The notes beneath the pieces were generated by a model. That model was given only the letters and a program-made list of their open reading frames with translations, had not been told where the DNA came from and did not search any database. Shown piece after piece: positions 8,657 through 16,416 of a stretch of 58,252 nt of DNA. The stretch comes from Chloroflexota bacterium. GTDB lineage: Bacteria > Chloroflexota > Dehalococcoidia > Lucifugimonadales > UBA3495. The translations under genes were made by a program, and so were the position numbers. Position 1 is the first letter of the stretch. Every line of letters starts with the position of its first letter. The DNA is taken from NCBI GenBank assembly GCA_022573285.1, contig JACZUF010000017.1, positions 1 to 58,252 on the forward strand. The letters are read 5' to 3'.

Positions 8657-9076
8657 TCAGGGCTCCTCGGTGTAGTCGATGAAGATTCGTAGTGGCGTAG
8701 AGGGGGCAACCCCGCGATGTCTTACGCTGATGGGTTCGTCTCTTAGTCCACGGGGACCCCCGCGCCTAGCGAAAGTCCTGGTGCTGTCGCTGCCGATGTT
8801 GGGGACGGCCAGGATGTCTATCCCCTGGGATGGGACGGTGATCAGGTTGGGGGCGGTACCGAAATAGACCTCCACCAGGAATCGTCCTTCTCCGGCGGTC
8901 TGGAGCATTCGTAGGCGCACCAAACGGATCCTGTAGCCGGGTCTTGGTGTCAATACCGTGGCCCGGCCGGTGCTGGTGGGGCCGGCAACCTCTGTGACCA
9001 GGAGCTTGTAGGGCCGCTGGCGCAGGGGCGCGTGGTGGTTCCCCGGCCGCCCGAGCGTGTTTCGCTTGGTGGTCAA
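8657..9076 (-). CDS. Phage-cassette protein of unknown function, paralogue B
   Basis: A 139-residue protein, mostly beta by composition. It shares a colinear core with the gene just upstream (9073-9462): T-V-L-T-P, R-I-R-x-x-R, a Y-F-G-T motif, a D-S-T-R-T segment and G-P-R-G-L-R. The two are tandem duplicates that have diverged. The start is TTG with GAGGA upstream and overlaps the previous stop by 4 bases, so translation is coupled. The position between capsid and connector genes suggests a small virion or decoration protein, but I cannot name the family. Confidence 0.6.
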   Translation of the reverse strand: MTTKRNTLGRPGNHHAPLRQRPYKLLVTEVAGPTSTGRATVLTPRPGYRIRLVRLRMLQTAGEGRFLVEVYFGTAPNLITVPSQGIDILAVPNIGSDSTRTFARRGGPRGLRDEPISVRHRGVAPSTPLRIFIDYTEEP

Positions 9077-9462
9077 GATTCCTCGTCGTATTCGACCATG
9101 ATCTTATGGACGGTGGTGGTGGCGGTCTTCCAGCGGCCACTCAGCACTTCATTTCTCAAACCCCGTGGTCCCTCGCCGCGCTCATAGGTGCGGGTCGAGT
9201 CGTCGTTCAGGTCGAGGATGTCTAGGGTGTCGATGGCCTTTTCTGGGTTGACGGTGATGTTGGCGCCGGTCCCAAAATAGAGCTCGTAGAGGTGCCTCCC
9301 ATCGGCTTGTTCCTGGATGCCGCGGACCCGGATGATCCGTATGCGCTTTCCGTTGGTGGGTGTCAGGACCGTGTTCCTGACCGTGCTGGTGTTGGAGTCG
9401 TGGGCGCGTAGCTTGGGCGCGAACCTCCGGGGCCTGGGGCGGATGGGGGTTTTGGTCCTCAT
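9073..9462 (-). CDS. Phage-cassette protein of unknown function, paralogue A
   Basis: A 129-residue protein with a basic N-terminus (R-T-K-T-P-I-R-P-R-P-R-R-F) and a beta-rich core that matches its downstream neighbour over about 80 residues (Y-F-G-T-G, D-D-S-T-R-T-Y, G-P-R-G-L-R). The ATG overlaps the stop of the preceding gene in an ATGA junction, and its own stop overlaps the next start, so three genes are read as a coupled block. Function is unknown; a virion role is inferred from context only. Confidence 0.6.
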   Translation of the reverse strand: MRTKTPIRPRPRRFAPKLRAHDSNTSTVRNTVLTPTNGKRIRIIRVRGIQEQADGRHLYELYFGTGANITVNPEKAIDTLDILDLNDDSTRTYERGEGPRGLRNEVLSGRWKTATTTVHKIMVEYDEES

Positions 9463-9707
9463 TTGAGCACTCGTCCGAACCCGGCGCCGCCCAGTACGCC
9501 GATGGACGTGAGGGCTACTCTGAGGGCGGTGCCGTCAATACCCATGCTAAGGGCATAACCCTCCAGCCCGGCGATGGCTAGGATCCCGGCCAGGGTCACC
9601 AATGCCCAATGCCTGGCGGACCAGTTCTTAGGCCGCACTTTCCCAATGTTCGGAGTGTGGGAGTGCGGAATGTGGAAGATCAGGGTGCGGAGCCTGAAAA
9701 TGGTCAA
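9459..9707 (-). CDS. Small two-helix membrane protein in phage cassette (holin-like)
   Basis: An 82-residue protein. After a basic, soluble N-terminus it has two hydrophobic stretches (about residues 33-51 and 60-80) joined by a short turn, and it ends in R-V-L-K. Size, helix count and position inside a phage structural cassette fit a holin-like or other small phage membrane protein, but no endolysin gene is nearby. The TTG start is well supported by AGGAGAAGG 5 bases upstream. It overlaps the next gene by 4 bases. Confidence 0.5.
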   Translation of the reverse strand: MTIFRLRTLIFHIPHSHTPNIGKVRPKNWSARHWALVTLAGILAIAGLEGYALSMGIDGTALRVALTSIGVLGGAGFGRVLK

Positions 9708-9768
9708 CGTGCCTTCTCCTAATCATGTAGGGGCTCTGCGTGTCCGCATTTGATATCTGGGGCTTGGA

Positions 9769-10251
9769 TTACTCTTCGACCCCAAAGACCATGCCAGACA
9801 CCGTGCTGCTGGCGGTGACGTCCAATTTGAGGGTGTTGTCGGCGGCGGCCAGGGCCACGCCGTCCCCGATATCCGGGGAGTTGTGCACCCCGGCCGCCGC
9901 CAACAGGGGTGTCTGGGCGATGACCGTGCCCGGTGTACCGCTGTCCTGGAATTCCAGGGCCGCTCCGGCAGTGCTGGAAAGGACCCAACCCAGGAGCCGG
10001 ACGGTCTTCCCGCCGGCCGGGGTCCAGACCGTGGCCGGCGCCCCGGCGGTGACGGCCACGGCGTCGATGACCTTGAAGGTCACAGCCCGGTACTGGGCTT
10101 TGGTGATCAGCCGCCCCCCGGAGTCGACCAACAGGTAGACGTTGTCGCCGTCGGCCACTCCGGGGGGTGTGGCCTGGTACTTGGACCCGACCCGCGTCAG
10201 CCGGTCCTTGGTGTCGGCGGGGTTGTCATGAGACCCGTCTGCATATCCCAT
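9769..10251 (-). CDS. Phage-cassette structural protein, unknown family (160 aa)
   Basis: A 160-residue soluble protein, rich in Gly, Ala, Thr and Val with alternating beta-type patterns (V-Y-L-L-V-D-S-G-G-R-L-I-T, V-R-L-L-G-W-V-L-S-S). There is no signal peptide. It lies between the capsid gene and the holin-like gene on the same strand. The composition is like decoration or tail-fibre-type virion proteins, but I do not recognise a family. The ATG is preceded by AAGGGG 13 bases upstream. Confidence 0.55.
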   Translation of the reverse strand: MGYADGSHDNPADTKDRLTRVGSKYQATPPGVADGDNVYLLVDSGGRLITKAQYRAVTFKVIDAVAVTAGAPATVWTPAGGKTVRLLGWVLSSTAGAALEFQDSGTPGTVIAQTPLLAAAGVHNSPDIGDGVALAAADNTLKLDVTASSTVSGMVFGVEE

Positions 10252-10325
10252 CTTGAATCGATACCCCTTTGGCTAAAATCTTGGTTAATCGCCGAGTGAA
10301 CGATCTGGGAACGTCTGAGAAGCGT

Positions 10326-10790
10326 TTATGACAGGGGCACGTACTCGATGATGACTGTGCCCACCAGGCTGGCGGCGTTCTGGGCTAGGATCTTGCCCGT
10401 CACGTAGTCGTTGGTCCCGCCGTTCTTGTCCCACTTGAGCGGGGCGCCACCGTTGGTCCCGGCGTTCTTGTGCCGGTCGAAGGTGCCGGTCTGGTTGATG
10501 TCCAGGCCGTCGATGATGCTGTCGCCGGTGCTGGTGGCGTCAGCGGCCACGTCCACGTCCAATACCGAGCTGGCCGTGCCGCCGGCGGTGGTGAGGTCGA
10601 CCACAACGTTGGTCACCACGCAATCGACCCCCTCCGGGTTCTGCACCGCGAAGGCAAAGGCGTTGGCGTTGCCGGCGGTTAGGGCTTCCACGATGTAGCG
10701 TTTGGCGACGTAGGCGATGCCGCTCTGGTCGGGCGGGATCATGTTCTTGACGGCCTCGGCCGTCGGGTCCTTCTGGCTTAAAGTTGTCAT
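10326..10790 (-). CDS. Phage-cassette structural protein, possible head decoration (154 aa)
   Basis: A 154-residue soluble, beta-rich protein immediately downstream of the major capsid gene. Segments such as V-V-V-D-L-T-T-A-G-G-T-A-S-S-V-L-D-V-D-V and a C-terminal V-G-T-V-I-I-E-Y-V-P-L look like a jelly-roll type fold. In HK97-type phages the gene next to the capsid gene often encodes a decoration or head-completion protein; that role is inferred from position. GGAGGACAT directly before the ATG is a strong ribosome binding site. Confidence 0.55.
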   Translation of the reverse strand: MTTLSQKDPTAEAVKNMIPPDQSGIAYVAKRYIVEALTAGNANAFAFAVQNPEGVDCVVTNVVVDLTTAGGTASSVLDVDVAADATSTGDSIIDGLDINQTGTFDRHKNAGTNGGAPLKWDKNGGTNDYVTGKILAQNAASLVGTVIIEYVPLS

Positions 10791-10918
10791 ATGTCCTCCA
10801 TGGGATATTTCTGGACTGAGATGTGTCCGGATTCGGATTAATCTGAGCTAATTTCGGTCCGCGGGCCATGCTTGAACTAAGTCATGGCCCCATGAAAACG
10901 CGGCTTTGCCGCCGCCGC

Positions 10919-12250
10919 CTAGACGCCGGTTATGTCGTAGTGGAGGGCCGTGTGGGTGGCGGTTGACCGGTTGCCGGTGCGCTCTTGCAGTCCGATTCTG
11001 AAGCTGATCACCATGATGTTCTGCCGTTTTTGGGCGTCCCGCACGGTTTCAATGGTCAACTCGCGCTTGAAGCCGACCCGCCACTGCGAGCGGTTGACGA
11101 TGAGCAGCCGGCCGGTATTCACGCCGTTGCCGGCGTCGGTCACCTTGCCGTCGGTGTCGGCCAGGGCCATCTGCTCCGAGACAATGACCGGGATGCCTTC
11201 CACCGCGCCCAATTGGCCGGTCAGAAGGGTCGCCTGGGGCCCGAACTTATCCAGGGTGCGGAAGTTGGAGACGCTCAGGGCCCTTATGAAGGTGTTCACG
11301 TCGGTGACGTAGACGGTCTCCGAAGGCCGCACTCCGTACTTGCCCAGCTTGGTACGGACCTCGTTGAACATGTCGTCTGTGACGGCGGCGTTGTGGTCGG
11401 TGCTCTGACTGGTGTTGTCCACCAGCGGGAGGTGCATTAGGCCGTCGAACCCAAGGAGCCATTGGCCCTTGCCGGCGTCGGTGCTGGCGATGGTGGTGCC
11501 GTCGGCGTTGATGTTGTTGGTGGCCGTGGTGTCGCCGTTCAAGATCACGTCGTCGATGACCTCCCGGGCGTTCCGCATCAGGCTGCGCCGGAGCTCCTCC
11601 ATCATGGCGATCACCGCGTCCTCGTCCAGGTCGTAGGACCAGGGGACTTCGGCGACCAATTCGTAGGCGGTTAGGGTCTGCCGGGCGGTGGCCAGGCCGG
11701 TGCTCTTGGTGGCCACGTTCTCCGTGCCGGGATACCAATTCACGTCACCCAGTTGCAGCGGGATCTGGAAGGGATTGCTGGGCATCTGCACCGTGTTGAA
11801 AAGGGGCGCTACCGATGTTTCCAGGTTAACGTCGTCCCAAAGCGCCCGGGCTTCCTGGGTGTCCAGCAATTCATCGCCGGTGCCCGAGGTGGTGGAGTCC
11901 ATGGCCGCTTTCAAATTCGACTGCCAGTCCTCCAACATCCGGGGGTTGACCCCGGACGGCTCACGCATCTGGGCGGTGAGAAGGCTGCGGACACAGGCCA
12001 TGTCCAGGTGGTCCAGTCCAGCGTATTTTCCGAAGGCCACTCTGGGCCTTTCGCTGCCACCGAAGCGAGAGAGGAGGGCCCTCTTCTCTCCGTCCCGCCA
12101 CATCTCCTGCACCTTGCTCAGTTGGCTGGAGATGCGGTCGACCTCCTCCTTTAGGGGAGGGATCTCCGTGTCGATGCGGGCGTCGTAGAACTCCCGGATG
12201 CCGGACAACTCCCGTTTGATCAGTTCCAAGTCTTGTGCCGCGATAGTCAT
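10919..12250 (-). CDS. Phage major capsid protein, HK97 fold
   Basis: A 443-residue capsid protein. Residues about 5-60 form a charged coiled-coil delta domain (K-E-E-V-D-R-I-S-S-Q-L-S-K-V) that would be removed by the prohead protease. The rest shows HK97-type signatures: an early loop with two beta strands (Y-E-L-V-A-E-V-P-W-S), the spine helix region E-V-I-D-D-V-I-L-N-G-D-T, a P-domain with V-Y-V-T-D-V-N-T-F, the P-V-I-V-S-E-Q-M segment, and a C-terminal strand with V-I-S-F-R-I-G. It assembles the icosahedral shell. The ATG at 12250 follows AAAGGAG by 7 bases. The protease gene is 106 bases upstream. Confidence 0.9.
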   Translation of the reverse strand: MTIAAQDLELIKRELSGIREFYDARIDTEIPPLKEEVDRISSQLSKVQEMWRDGEKRALLSRFGGSERPRVAFGKYAGLDHLDMACVRSLLTAQMREPSGVNPRMLEDWQSNLKAAMDSTTSGTGDELLDTQEARALWDDVNLETSVAPLFNTVQMPSNPFQIPLQLGDVNWYPGTENVATKSTGLATARQTLTAYELVAEVPWSYDLDEDAVIAMMEELRRSLMRNAREVIDDVILNGDTTATNNINADGTTIASTDAGKGQWLLGFDGLMHLPLVDNTSQSTDHNAAVTDDMFNEVRTKLGKYGVRPSETVYVTDVNTFIRALSVSNFRTLDKFGPQATLLTGQLGAVEGIPVIVSEQMALADTDGKVTDAGNGVNTGRLLIVNRSQWRVGFKRELTIETVRDAQKRQNIMVISFRIGLQERTGNRSTATHTALHYDITGV

Positions 12251-12356
12251 GTTCAACTCCTTTATTCAGCTATGGGAATGGGTAGGACGATTGGGAATAG
12301 TTATCTCGCTCCTGGGCGGCGAACGGTGCCGGGTCAGGCCCCTCCGGCGGGGTTGG

Positions 12357-13130
12357 TCAATTCCGGCCGGCGCGGAGCACCGAAATAAGGTCGGTCAACG
12401 GGTCCGCCCGTGCTTCTTTCGGTTGTTCTCCCTTGGCGGTGGTTTCCAGTTCGGCCACCGTGTCCGCGATCTCCCCGGCGAGTTTGGCCAGCTCATCAAC
12501 CTGGGACGCCAACACCGGCCACAGGGCGGTCAGGGCATGGAGGTCCGGCTCGTCTGAACGGCAGAGGGCGCTGCGGTTGGCGGGCACCGGCACAGCGCTA
12601 ACCTCCAACAATTCCTGTTCCAGGAACCGGAGACCCAGGAAAGCCCCGGTCTTCTCGTCCCTCCGCTCTTCGAAGCGCAGTGGTTTGAATCCCACGGACA
12701 CCCCCCACTGGAACCCCGACCGGTACAGAGAGAAAATCTCCTGGGCGAATTTGGTGGGCGCGAACTCCATGTTGGCCAGCAGCCGGTGGGTTTCCGTCCA
12801 CACTTTCGCCGCCCGGCCGATGGCGGGTTGACGGTAGTCGTGGGCCCAAAGCAGGACCGGGTTCTTGCGGTAAGAGTCCAATACCCAGCCGTCAGTGGAA
12901 ATGACATCTCCGTGCCGGTCCACGTCGTCGGTGGAGAGGACGAATTTGATGGCTTGGTCCATTGCCCCGTCCGGCGAATCTTTAACGGAAGACTCGTCGT
13001 CGAGGCCGGCTTCAGCCAAATTCGTCCACTTGGTGACCAGCGGCGCTTCCTGATCGCCGCGGCTGAACGCTTGCAGCGATTCCAGCAGAAGGCGGCGCTC
13101 CCGCCCGGATTCCTGGGTGTTAGTCGGCAT
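12357..13130 (-). CDS. Phage prohead protease, HK97 family (peptidase U35)
   Basis: A 257-residue serine protease that in the family cleaves the capsid delta domain during head maturation. Seen: K-F-V-L-S-T-D-D-V-D-R-H-G-D near residue 65, V-L-L-W-A-H-D with the likely catalytic His, G-V-S-V-G-F with the catalytic Ser, and L-L-E-V-S-A-V-P-V-P-A-N, the usual end of the protease core. A charged C-terminal helix follows. The ATG is chosen because AAGGAGCG lies 4 bases upstream; an upstream TTG gives 34 unsupported residues. This is the first gene of the minus-strand cassette. The expected upstream neighbour, a portal gene, is missing here but present 21 kb away on the other strand. Confidence 0.88.
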   Translation of the reverse strand: MPTNTQESGRERRLLLESLQAFSRGDQEAPLVTKWTNLAEAGLDDESSVKDSPDGAMDQAIKFVLSTDDVDRHGDVISTDGWVLDSYRKNPVLLWAHDYRQPAIGRAAKVWTETHRLLANMEFAPTKFAQEIFSLYRSGFQWGVSVGFKPLRFEERRDEKTGAFLGLRFLEQELLEVSAVPVPANRSALCRSDEPDLHALTALWPVLASQVDELAKLAGEIADTVAELETTAKGEQPKEARADPLTDLISVLRAGRN

Positions 13131-13512
13131 CTTCGCTCCTTGGTTGCTCCAGCGGTTCCATTGGTTCGTCAAAAAGATTAGAGACAGGCCATAAGAGGTC
13201 TGTCCCTTGGAGAAATTCTGTTCCCGGACCAAAGCCCGGCCACCGGCGGGGTGAACGGTCTAATATGCTGGAATTGAGTGTAGAAACGCGCTTTCCAAGG
13301 TGTCAACGCGGGTCTGACACCGACACTCTTTGACCCCTTTGGGATATTGCAACGGTTATTGGGCTCGGCTACGCCCCAGCACAGTGGCCCGACCCGGCCT
13401 CCCCTGGCGTTGACTGTGTATTTCCATTTGTGATAGCTTTAATCTTTACAGGCTTGGTGGCCGATGCCGCCAAAAAAAGCTTGTCCAAATAGTCTCTCAA
13501 GGAGCACAGGCA
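13131..13512. other. Border region between phage cassette and hesB-like gene
   Basis: 382 bases without a gene. It holds a 7-bp inverted repeat GGTGTCA-N9-TGACACC at 13299-13321 that could be an operator for the minus-strand cassette. A possible plus-strand promoter for the next gene is TTGACT at 13410 with an 18-base spacer and a weak TAGCTT. This is where a rearrangement border is expected if the phage genes were once contiguous. Confidence 0.4.
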
Positions 13513-13917
13513 ATGGAAGTCACTACCCTCGCCATCGAGAAGCTCAAGGAAGTCATGGAAGAACAGGGTGAAACTAACGGGTCGCTGCGGGTAGTTGCCA
13601 TACCTGCCGAGGCAGGCGGCCTTCAATATATGCTGACCATGGAAAACGAGTCCCAGCCCGACGACACCGTCCTGGCCATGGAGGGAGTCAAATTCCTGAT
13701 GGACTCCGATAGCGCGCCTTTCCTGGAAGAGGCGACCATTGACTACGTCGAGAACCTGGGCGGACAGGTAGGGTTTGTAATCAACAACCCAATGTTCACC
13801 AGCGCCGGCGGTTGCGGCAGCGGATGCGGTTGTGGCAGCGGAGGCGGAGGCGGAGGCGGTGGCTGCGGTTGTGGCAGCGGAGGCGGAGGCGGTGGCGGCG
13901 GTTGTGGCGGCCACTAG
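13513..13917 (+). CDS. A-type iron-sulfur carrier-like (HesB/IscA) protein with Gly/Cys tail
   Basis: A 134-residue protein. Residues 1-98 follow the IscA/ErpA fold: L-x-E-V-M-E-E-Q-G, L-R-V-V-A, a G-G-L-Q-Y segment, F-L-M-D-S and I-D-Y-V, then N-N-P. Two changes stand out. The first conserved Cys (GGCSG in the family) is absent, as the segment reads A-E-A-G-G-L-Q-Y. The usual short C-G-C-G end is replaced by a 34-residue Gly-rich tail with six Cys (101, 105, 107, 118, 120, 131) that includes two near-identical C-G-C-G-S-G8 units. A role in Fe-S or metal handling is likely, but binding must rest on the tail. AAGGAG precedes the ATG and a strong terminator follows, so it is monocistronic. Confidence 0.78.
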   Translation: MEVTTLAIEKLKEVMEEQGETNGSLRVVAIPAEAGGLQYMLTMENESQPDDTVLAMEGVKFLMDSDSAPFLEEATIDYVENLGGQVGFVINNPMFTSAGGCGSGCGCGSGGGGGGGGCGCGSGGGGGGGGCGGH

Positions 13918-13946
13918 GCCACGACCACTACTACACAGTGAACCAA

Positions 13947-13977
13947 ATGGGCCTCAGCAATCTGAGGCCCATTTTTA
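13947..13977 (+). terminator. Rho-independent terminator of the hesB-like gene
   Basis: An 11-bp perfect stem (ATGGGCCTCAG / CTGAGGCCCAT) with a CAAT loop and a T5 run, 29 bases after the stop codon. Confidence 0.9.
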
Positions 13978-14069
13978 TTGCCCGGCCGGCCCCGCTAACC
14001 TGCCCCCACCCTAACCCTCCCCCAGGCATGGGGGGGATTTACAGGGAGGGGAATTGACAGGAGACAGAC

Positions 14070-15779
14070 ATGGTGCAGTCACCCCATGGAGTTAAATACG
14101 AGTCCAACCGCCCGGTAGTGATGGGACGGAACGGAATGGTGTGCGCCGGGCATCCGTTGGCCGCCCAGGCCGGGATGGCCATCCTGCAGAAGGGTGGGAA
14201 CGCCGTGGACGCCGCCATCGCCACCGCCGCCGCTTTGAATGTGGTCGAACCCAACATGTCGGGGATCGGCGGTGACGGCTACATCATGGTCTACAACAAG
14301 GCCCAGAACAAGATAGACATCTGTAACGCCACCGGCGCCGCGCCCTATGCCACGGACCCGGCCCGCTACCGGGCGGACGGCATTCCCGTTAAGGGAATCC
14401 TGTCGGTGTCCGTGCCGGGACTGCTGGACGGCTGGATGGCGGCCCACGAGAAATACTCCACCCTCAAGTTGTCCGATCTGTTCGCCGCCGCCATCGACCT
14501 GGCGGACAACGGTTTTCCGGTCTCCCACGTCCTATCGAGGGTCATCGCCGGCGACTCGCTGTTGCGCGAATTCCCGACGTCTCAGGCCATCTTCACCCAA
14601 GGTGGCAAGCCGCCGATGCCGGGGGAGATAATCCACCAAAAGGATTTGGCCAAGTCCTTTCAAGCCATCGTTGACGGCGGCCGGGACGCCTTTTACCAAG
14701 GGGAGATTGCCGAGGCCATAGTCAACTTCAGCCAAGAGCAGGGTGGTCTGCTCTCCATGAAGGACCTGGCCGATTGTCATTCCCGGTGGGAGGAACCCAT
14801 CTCCACCACCTACCGGGGCCGCACAGTCTATGAGGCCCCGCCCAACTCCAGCGGACACGTCCTCCTCCAAGAACTGAACATGGTGGAACAGTTCGATCTA
14901 AAGTCGTTGGGCTGCAACACCGCCGAGAGTATCCACCTGATGGTGGAAGCCAAGAAACTGGCCTTCATCGACCGGGAGGCCTACATGGCCGACCCGGACC
15001 ACGTCGATGTCCCCACGCAAGGACTGATATCCAAAGAGTATGCGCGGGAACGGGCCAAGCTCATCGACCCCGATAGGGCCGCCGACCCCGCTCACGGCGA
15101 CCCCTGGAGATTCCAAAGCAGCCCTGGGAACTCGGGACGGGTGACGGCCGGCGTCATGCAGGAAGAAGACACCACCTGCTTCGTGGTGGTGGACCGGTGG
15201 GGCAACGCGGTCTGTCAACTCCAGAGCATCCAGAGCTCCCTTGGTTCCAGCATCGTCGCCGGTGGCACCGGTATCTTGCTCAACAACCGGATGACCTACT
15301 GGCATCTGGACCCGGAGCACGTGGACTGCCTCCAACCCGGCAAACGGGTGCGCCACACCATGAACCCGGTGATGGTGTTCGACGGGGCTTCCGATGGAAA
15401 CTCAGAGGGGCCCGGCAACCTGGTGCTGGTCTGCGGCACTCCGGGCGCCGACACCCAGGTGCAGACCAATATGCAGGTGATTACCCATCTGATCGACTTC
15501 GGCATGACCGTGGCCGAGGCGGTGGAAGCCCCCCGTTGGCGGAATTCCCACAGTCCCACCGAGTCCAACGTGCCTCACGTGTGTGATAATCTGTTGCACA
15601 TGGAGTCCCGGTTCGGAGCGGAAGTCCGCCAGGCGCTGGAGAGCCGAGGCCATCAACTGAACATGATGCCCGATTGGGGAGCCCAGGGCAGCGAGATGAT
15701 GATCCAAGTGGACCCGGAAACGAGCGCTCTCCACGGCGCCGCCGACCCCAGGCGCGACGGCTACGCCATCGGCTGGTGA
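14070..15779 (+). CDS. ggt: Gamma-glutamyltransferase family protein
   Basis: A 569-residue Ntn hydrolase. Family enzymes self-cleave before a Thr and transfer or hydrolyse gamma-glutamyl groups of glutathione and related compounds. Seen: G-M-V-C-A-G-H-P-L-A-A-Q-A-G and G-G-N-A-V-D-A-A-I-A near the N-terminus, N-V-V-E-P-x-x-S-G-I-G-G-D-G, the nucleophile region E-D-T-T-C-F-V-V-V-D (Thr near residue 368), and N-N-R-M plus G-T-P-G-A-D for the substrate pocket. There is no signal peptide, so it is probably cytoplasmic, unlike the E. coli periplasmic enzyme. GGAG precedes the ATG. The stop is TGA. Confidence 0.9.
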   Translation: MVQSPHGVKYESNRPVVMGRNGMVCAGHPLAAQAGMAILQKGGNAVDAAIATAAALNVVEPNMSGIGGDGYIMVYNKAQNKIDICNATGAAPYATDPARYRADGIPVKGILSVSVPGLLDGWMAAHEKYSTLKLSDLFAAAIDLADNGFPVSHVLSRVIAGDSLLREFPTSQAIFTQGGKPPMPGEIIHQKDLAKSFQAIVDGGRDAFYQGEIAEAIVNFSQEQGGLLSMKDLADCHSRWEEPISTTYRGRTVYEAPPNSSGHVLLQELNMVEQFDLKSLGCNTAESIHLMVEAKKLAFIDREAYMADPDHVDVPTQGLISKEYARERAKLIDPDRAADPAHGDPWRFQSSPGNSGRVTAGVMQEEDTTCFVVVDRWGNAVCQLQSIQSSLGSSIVAGGTGILLNNRMTYWHLDPEHVDCLQPGKRVRHTMNPVMVFDGASDGNSEGPGNLVLVCGTPGADTQVQTNMQVITHLIDFGMTVAEAVEAPRWRNSHSPTESNVPHVCDNLLHMESRFGAEVRQALESRGHQLNMMPDWGAQGSEMMIQVDPETSALHGAADPRRDGYAIGW

Positions 15780-15850
15780 CCCTTCCGGCGCAGGACCCCT
15801 TGGGCGCGAGACTCAAAGACCATTCAACAGACCACTCATGCGGACCGTTA

Positions 15851-16333
15851 ATGCGCATACCTGGTGAAAAACGAAGCCCCTTCCCCGACGAATGCGGCAG
15901 CCGGGCCGGGGTCTTTGCTGAGGCTGTCAGAGACGGGGAGATGGACCTCGCGTGGTCCATGCTGTCCAAGGAGACCCGGGGCATGCGGATGGGCGTCTGG
16001 GCCACCCGGAACCAGATCAATATGCAGGACGCGTACCGCGCCGGTTATAACTCGGACCATCCCTTGCGGCCCGCCATGCTGGAGGACTTCCGGAAGACGG
16101 TGCTCAGCCTCTGGCCCCTGGAGGACTTGACCGACCTGGGCATATCGCCCACCAGCTATTTGGACGACATTCACGCCTTCGCCTTTCTTCCCTTCGGCAT
16201 GCAGGATGACACCACCGAGGTCGAACATGGCCGTTCCATGAACGGCCTGATCCTACCCATGTTGTGGGAGGACGACGATTGGCAGGTCGATCTTCCGGGA
16301 TGGCGCTTTCTGGAAGTGCCGGAAAAAGGCTAA
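15851..16333 (+). CDS. Small protein of unknown function, possibly NTF2-like
   Basis: A 160-residue soluble protein between ggt and a LON-N gene. The part A-G-V-F-A-E-A-V-R-D-G-E-M-D-L-A-W-S-M-L-S-K-E recalls the first helices of NTF2-like/SnoaL domains, and a C-terminal W-E-D-D-D-W-Q-V-D-L-P-G-W strand would suit that fold. This is only a suggestion; I do not recognise the family. The ATG at 15851 is preferred because the reading frame further upstream overlaps ggt and is basic, low-quality sequence. No clear ribosome binding site is seen. Confidence 0.55.
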   Translation: MRIPGEKRSPFPDECGSRAGVFAEAVRDGEMDLAWSMLSKETRGMRMGVWATRNQINMQDAYRAGYNSDHPLRPAMLEDFRKTVLSLWPLEDLTDLGISPTSYLDDIHAFAFLPFGMQDDTTEVEHGRSMNGLILPMLWEDDDWQVDLPGWRFLEVPEKG

Positions 16334-16416
16334 ACGTCCTCTCTGGGCCAAGAACCGCCGTTGGAAGCATCTCCAACTTGTACTGCCGCCGGAGCAGGGA
16401 ATATACTCCGGGTGTT

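Noticed and set aside
13812..13917. GGC-rich tandem repeat as a possible mobile repeat or CRISPR-like array
   Set aside because: It is in-frame coding sequence for the Gly/Cys tail, with no spacers and no cas genes.
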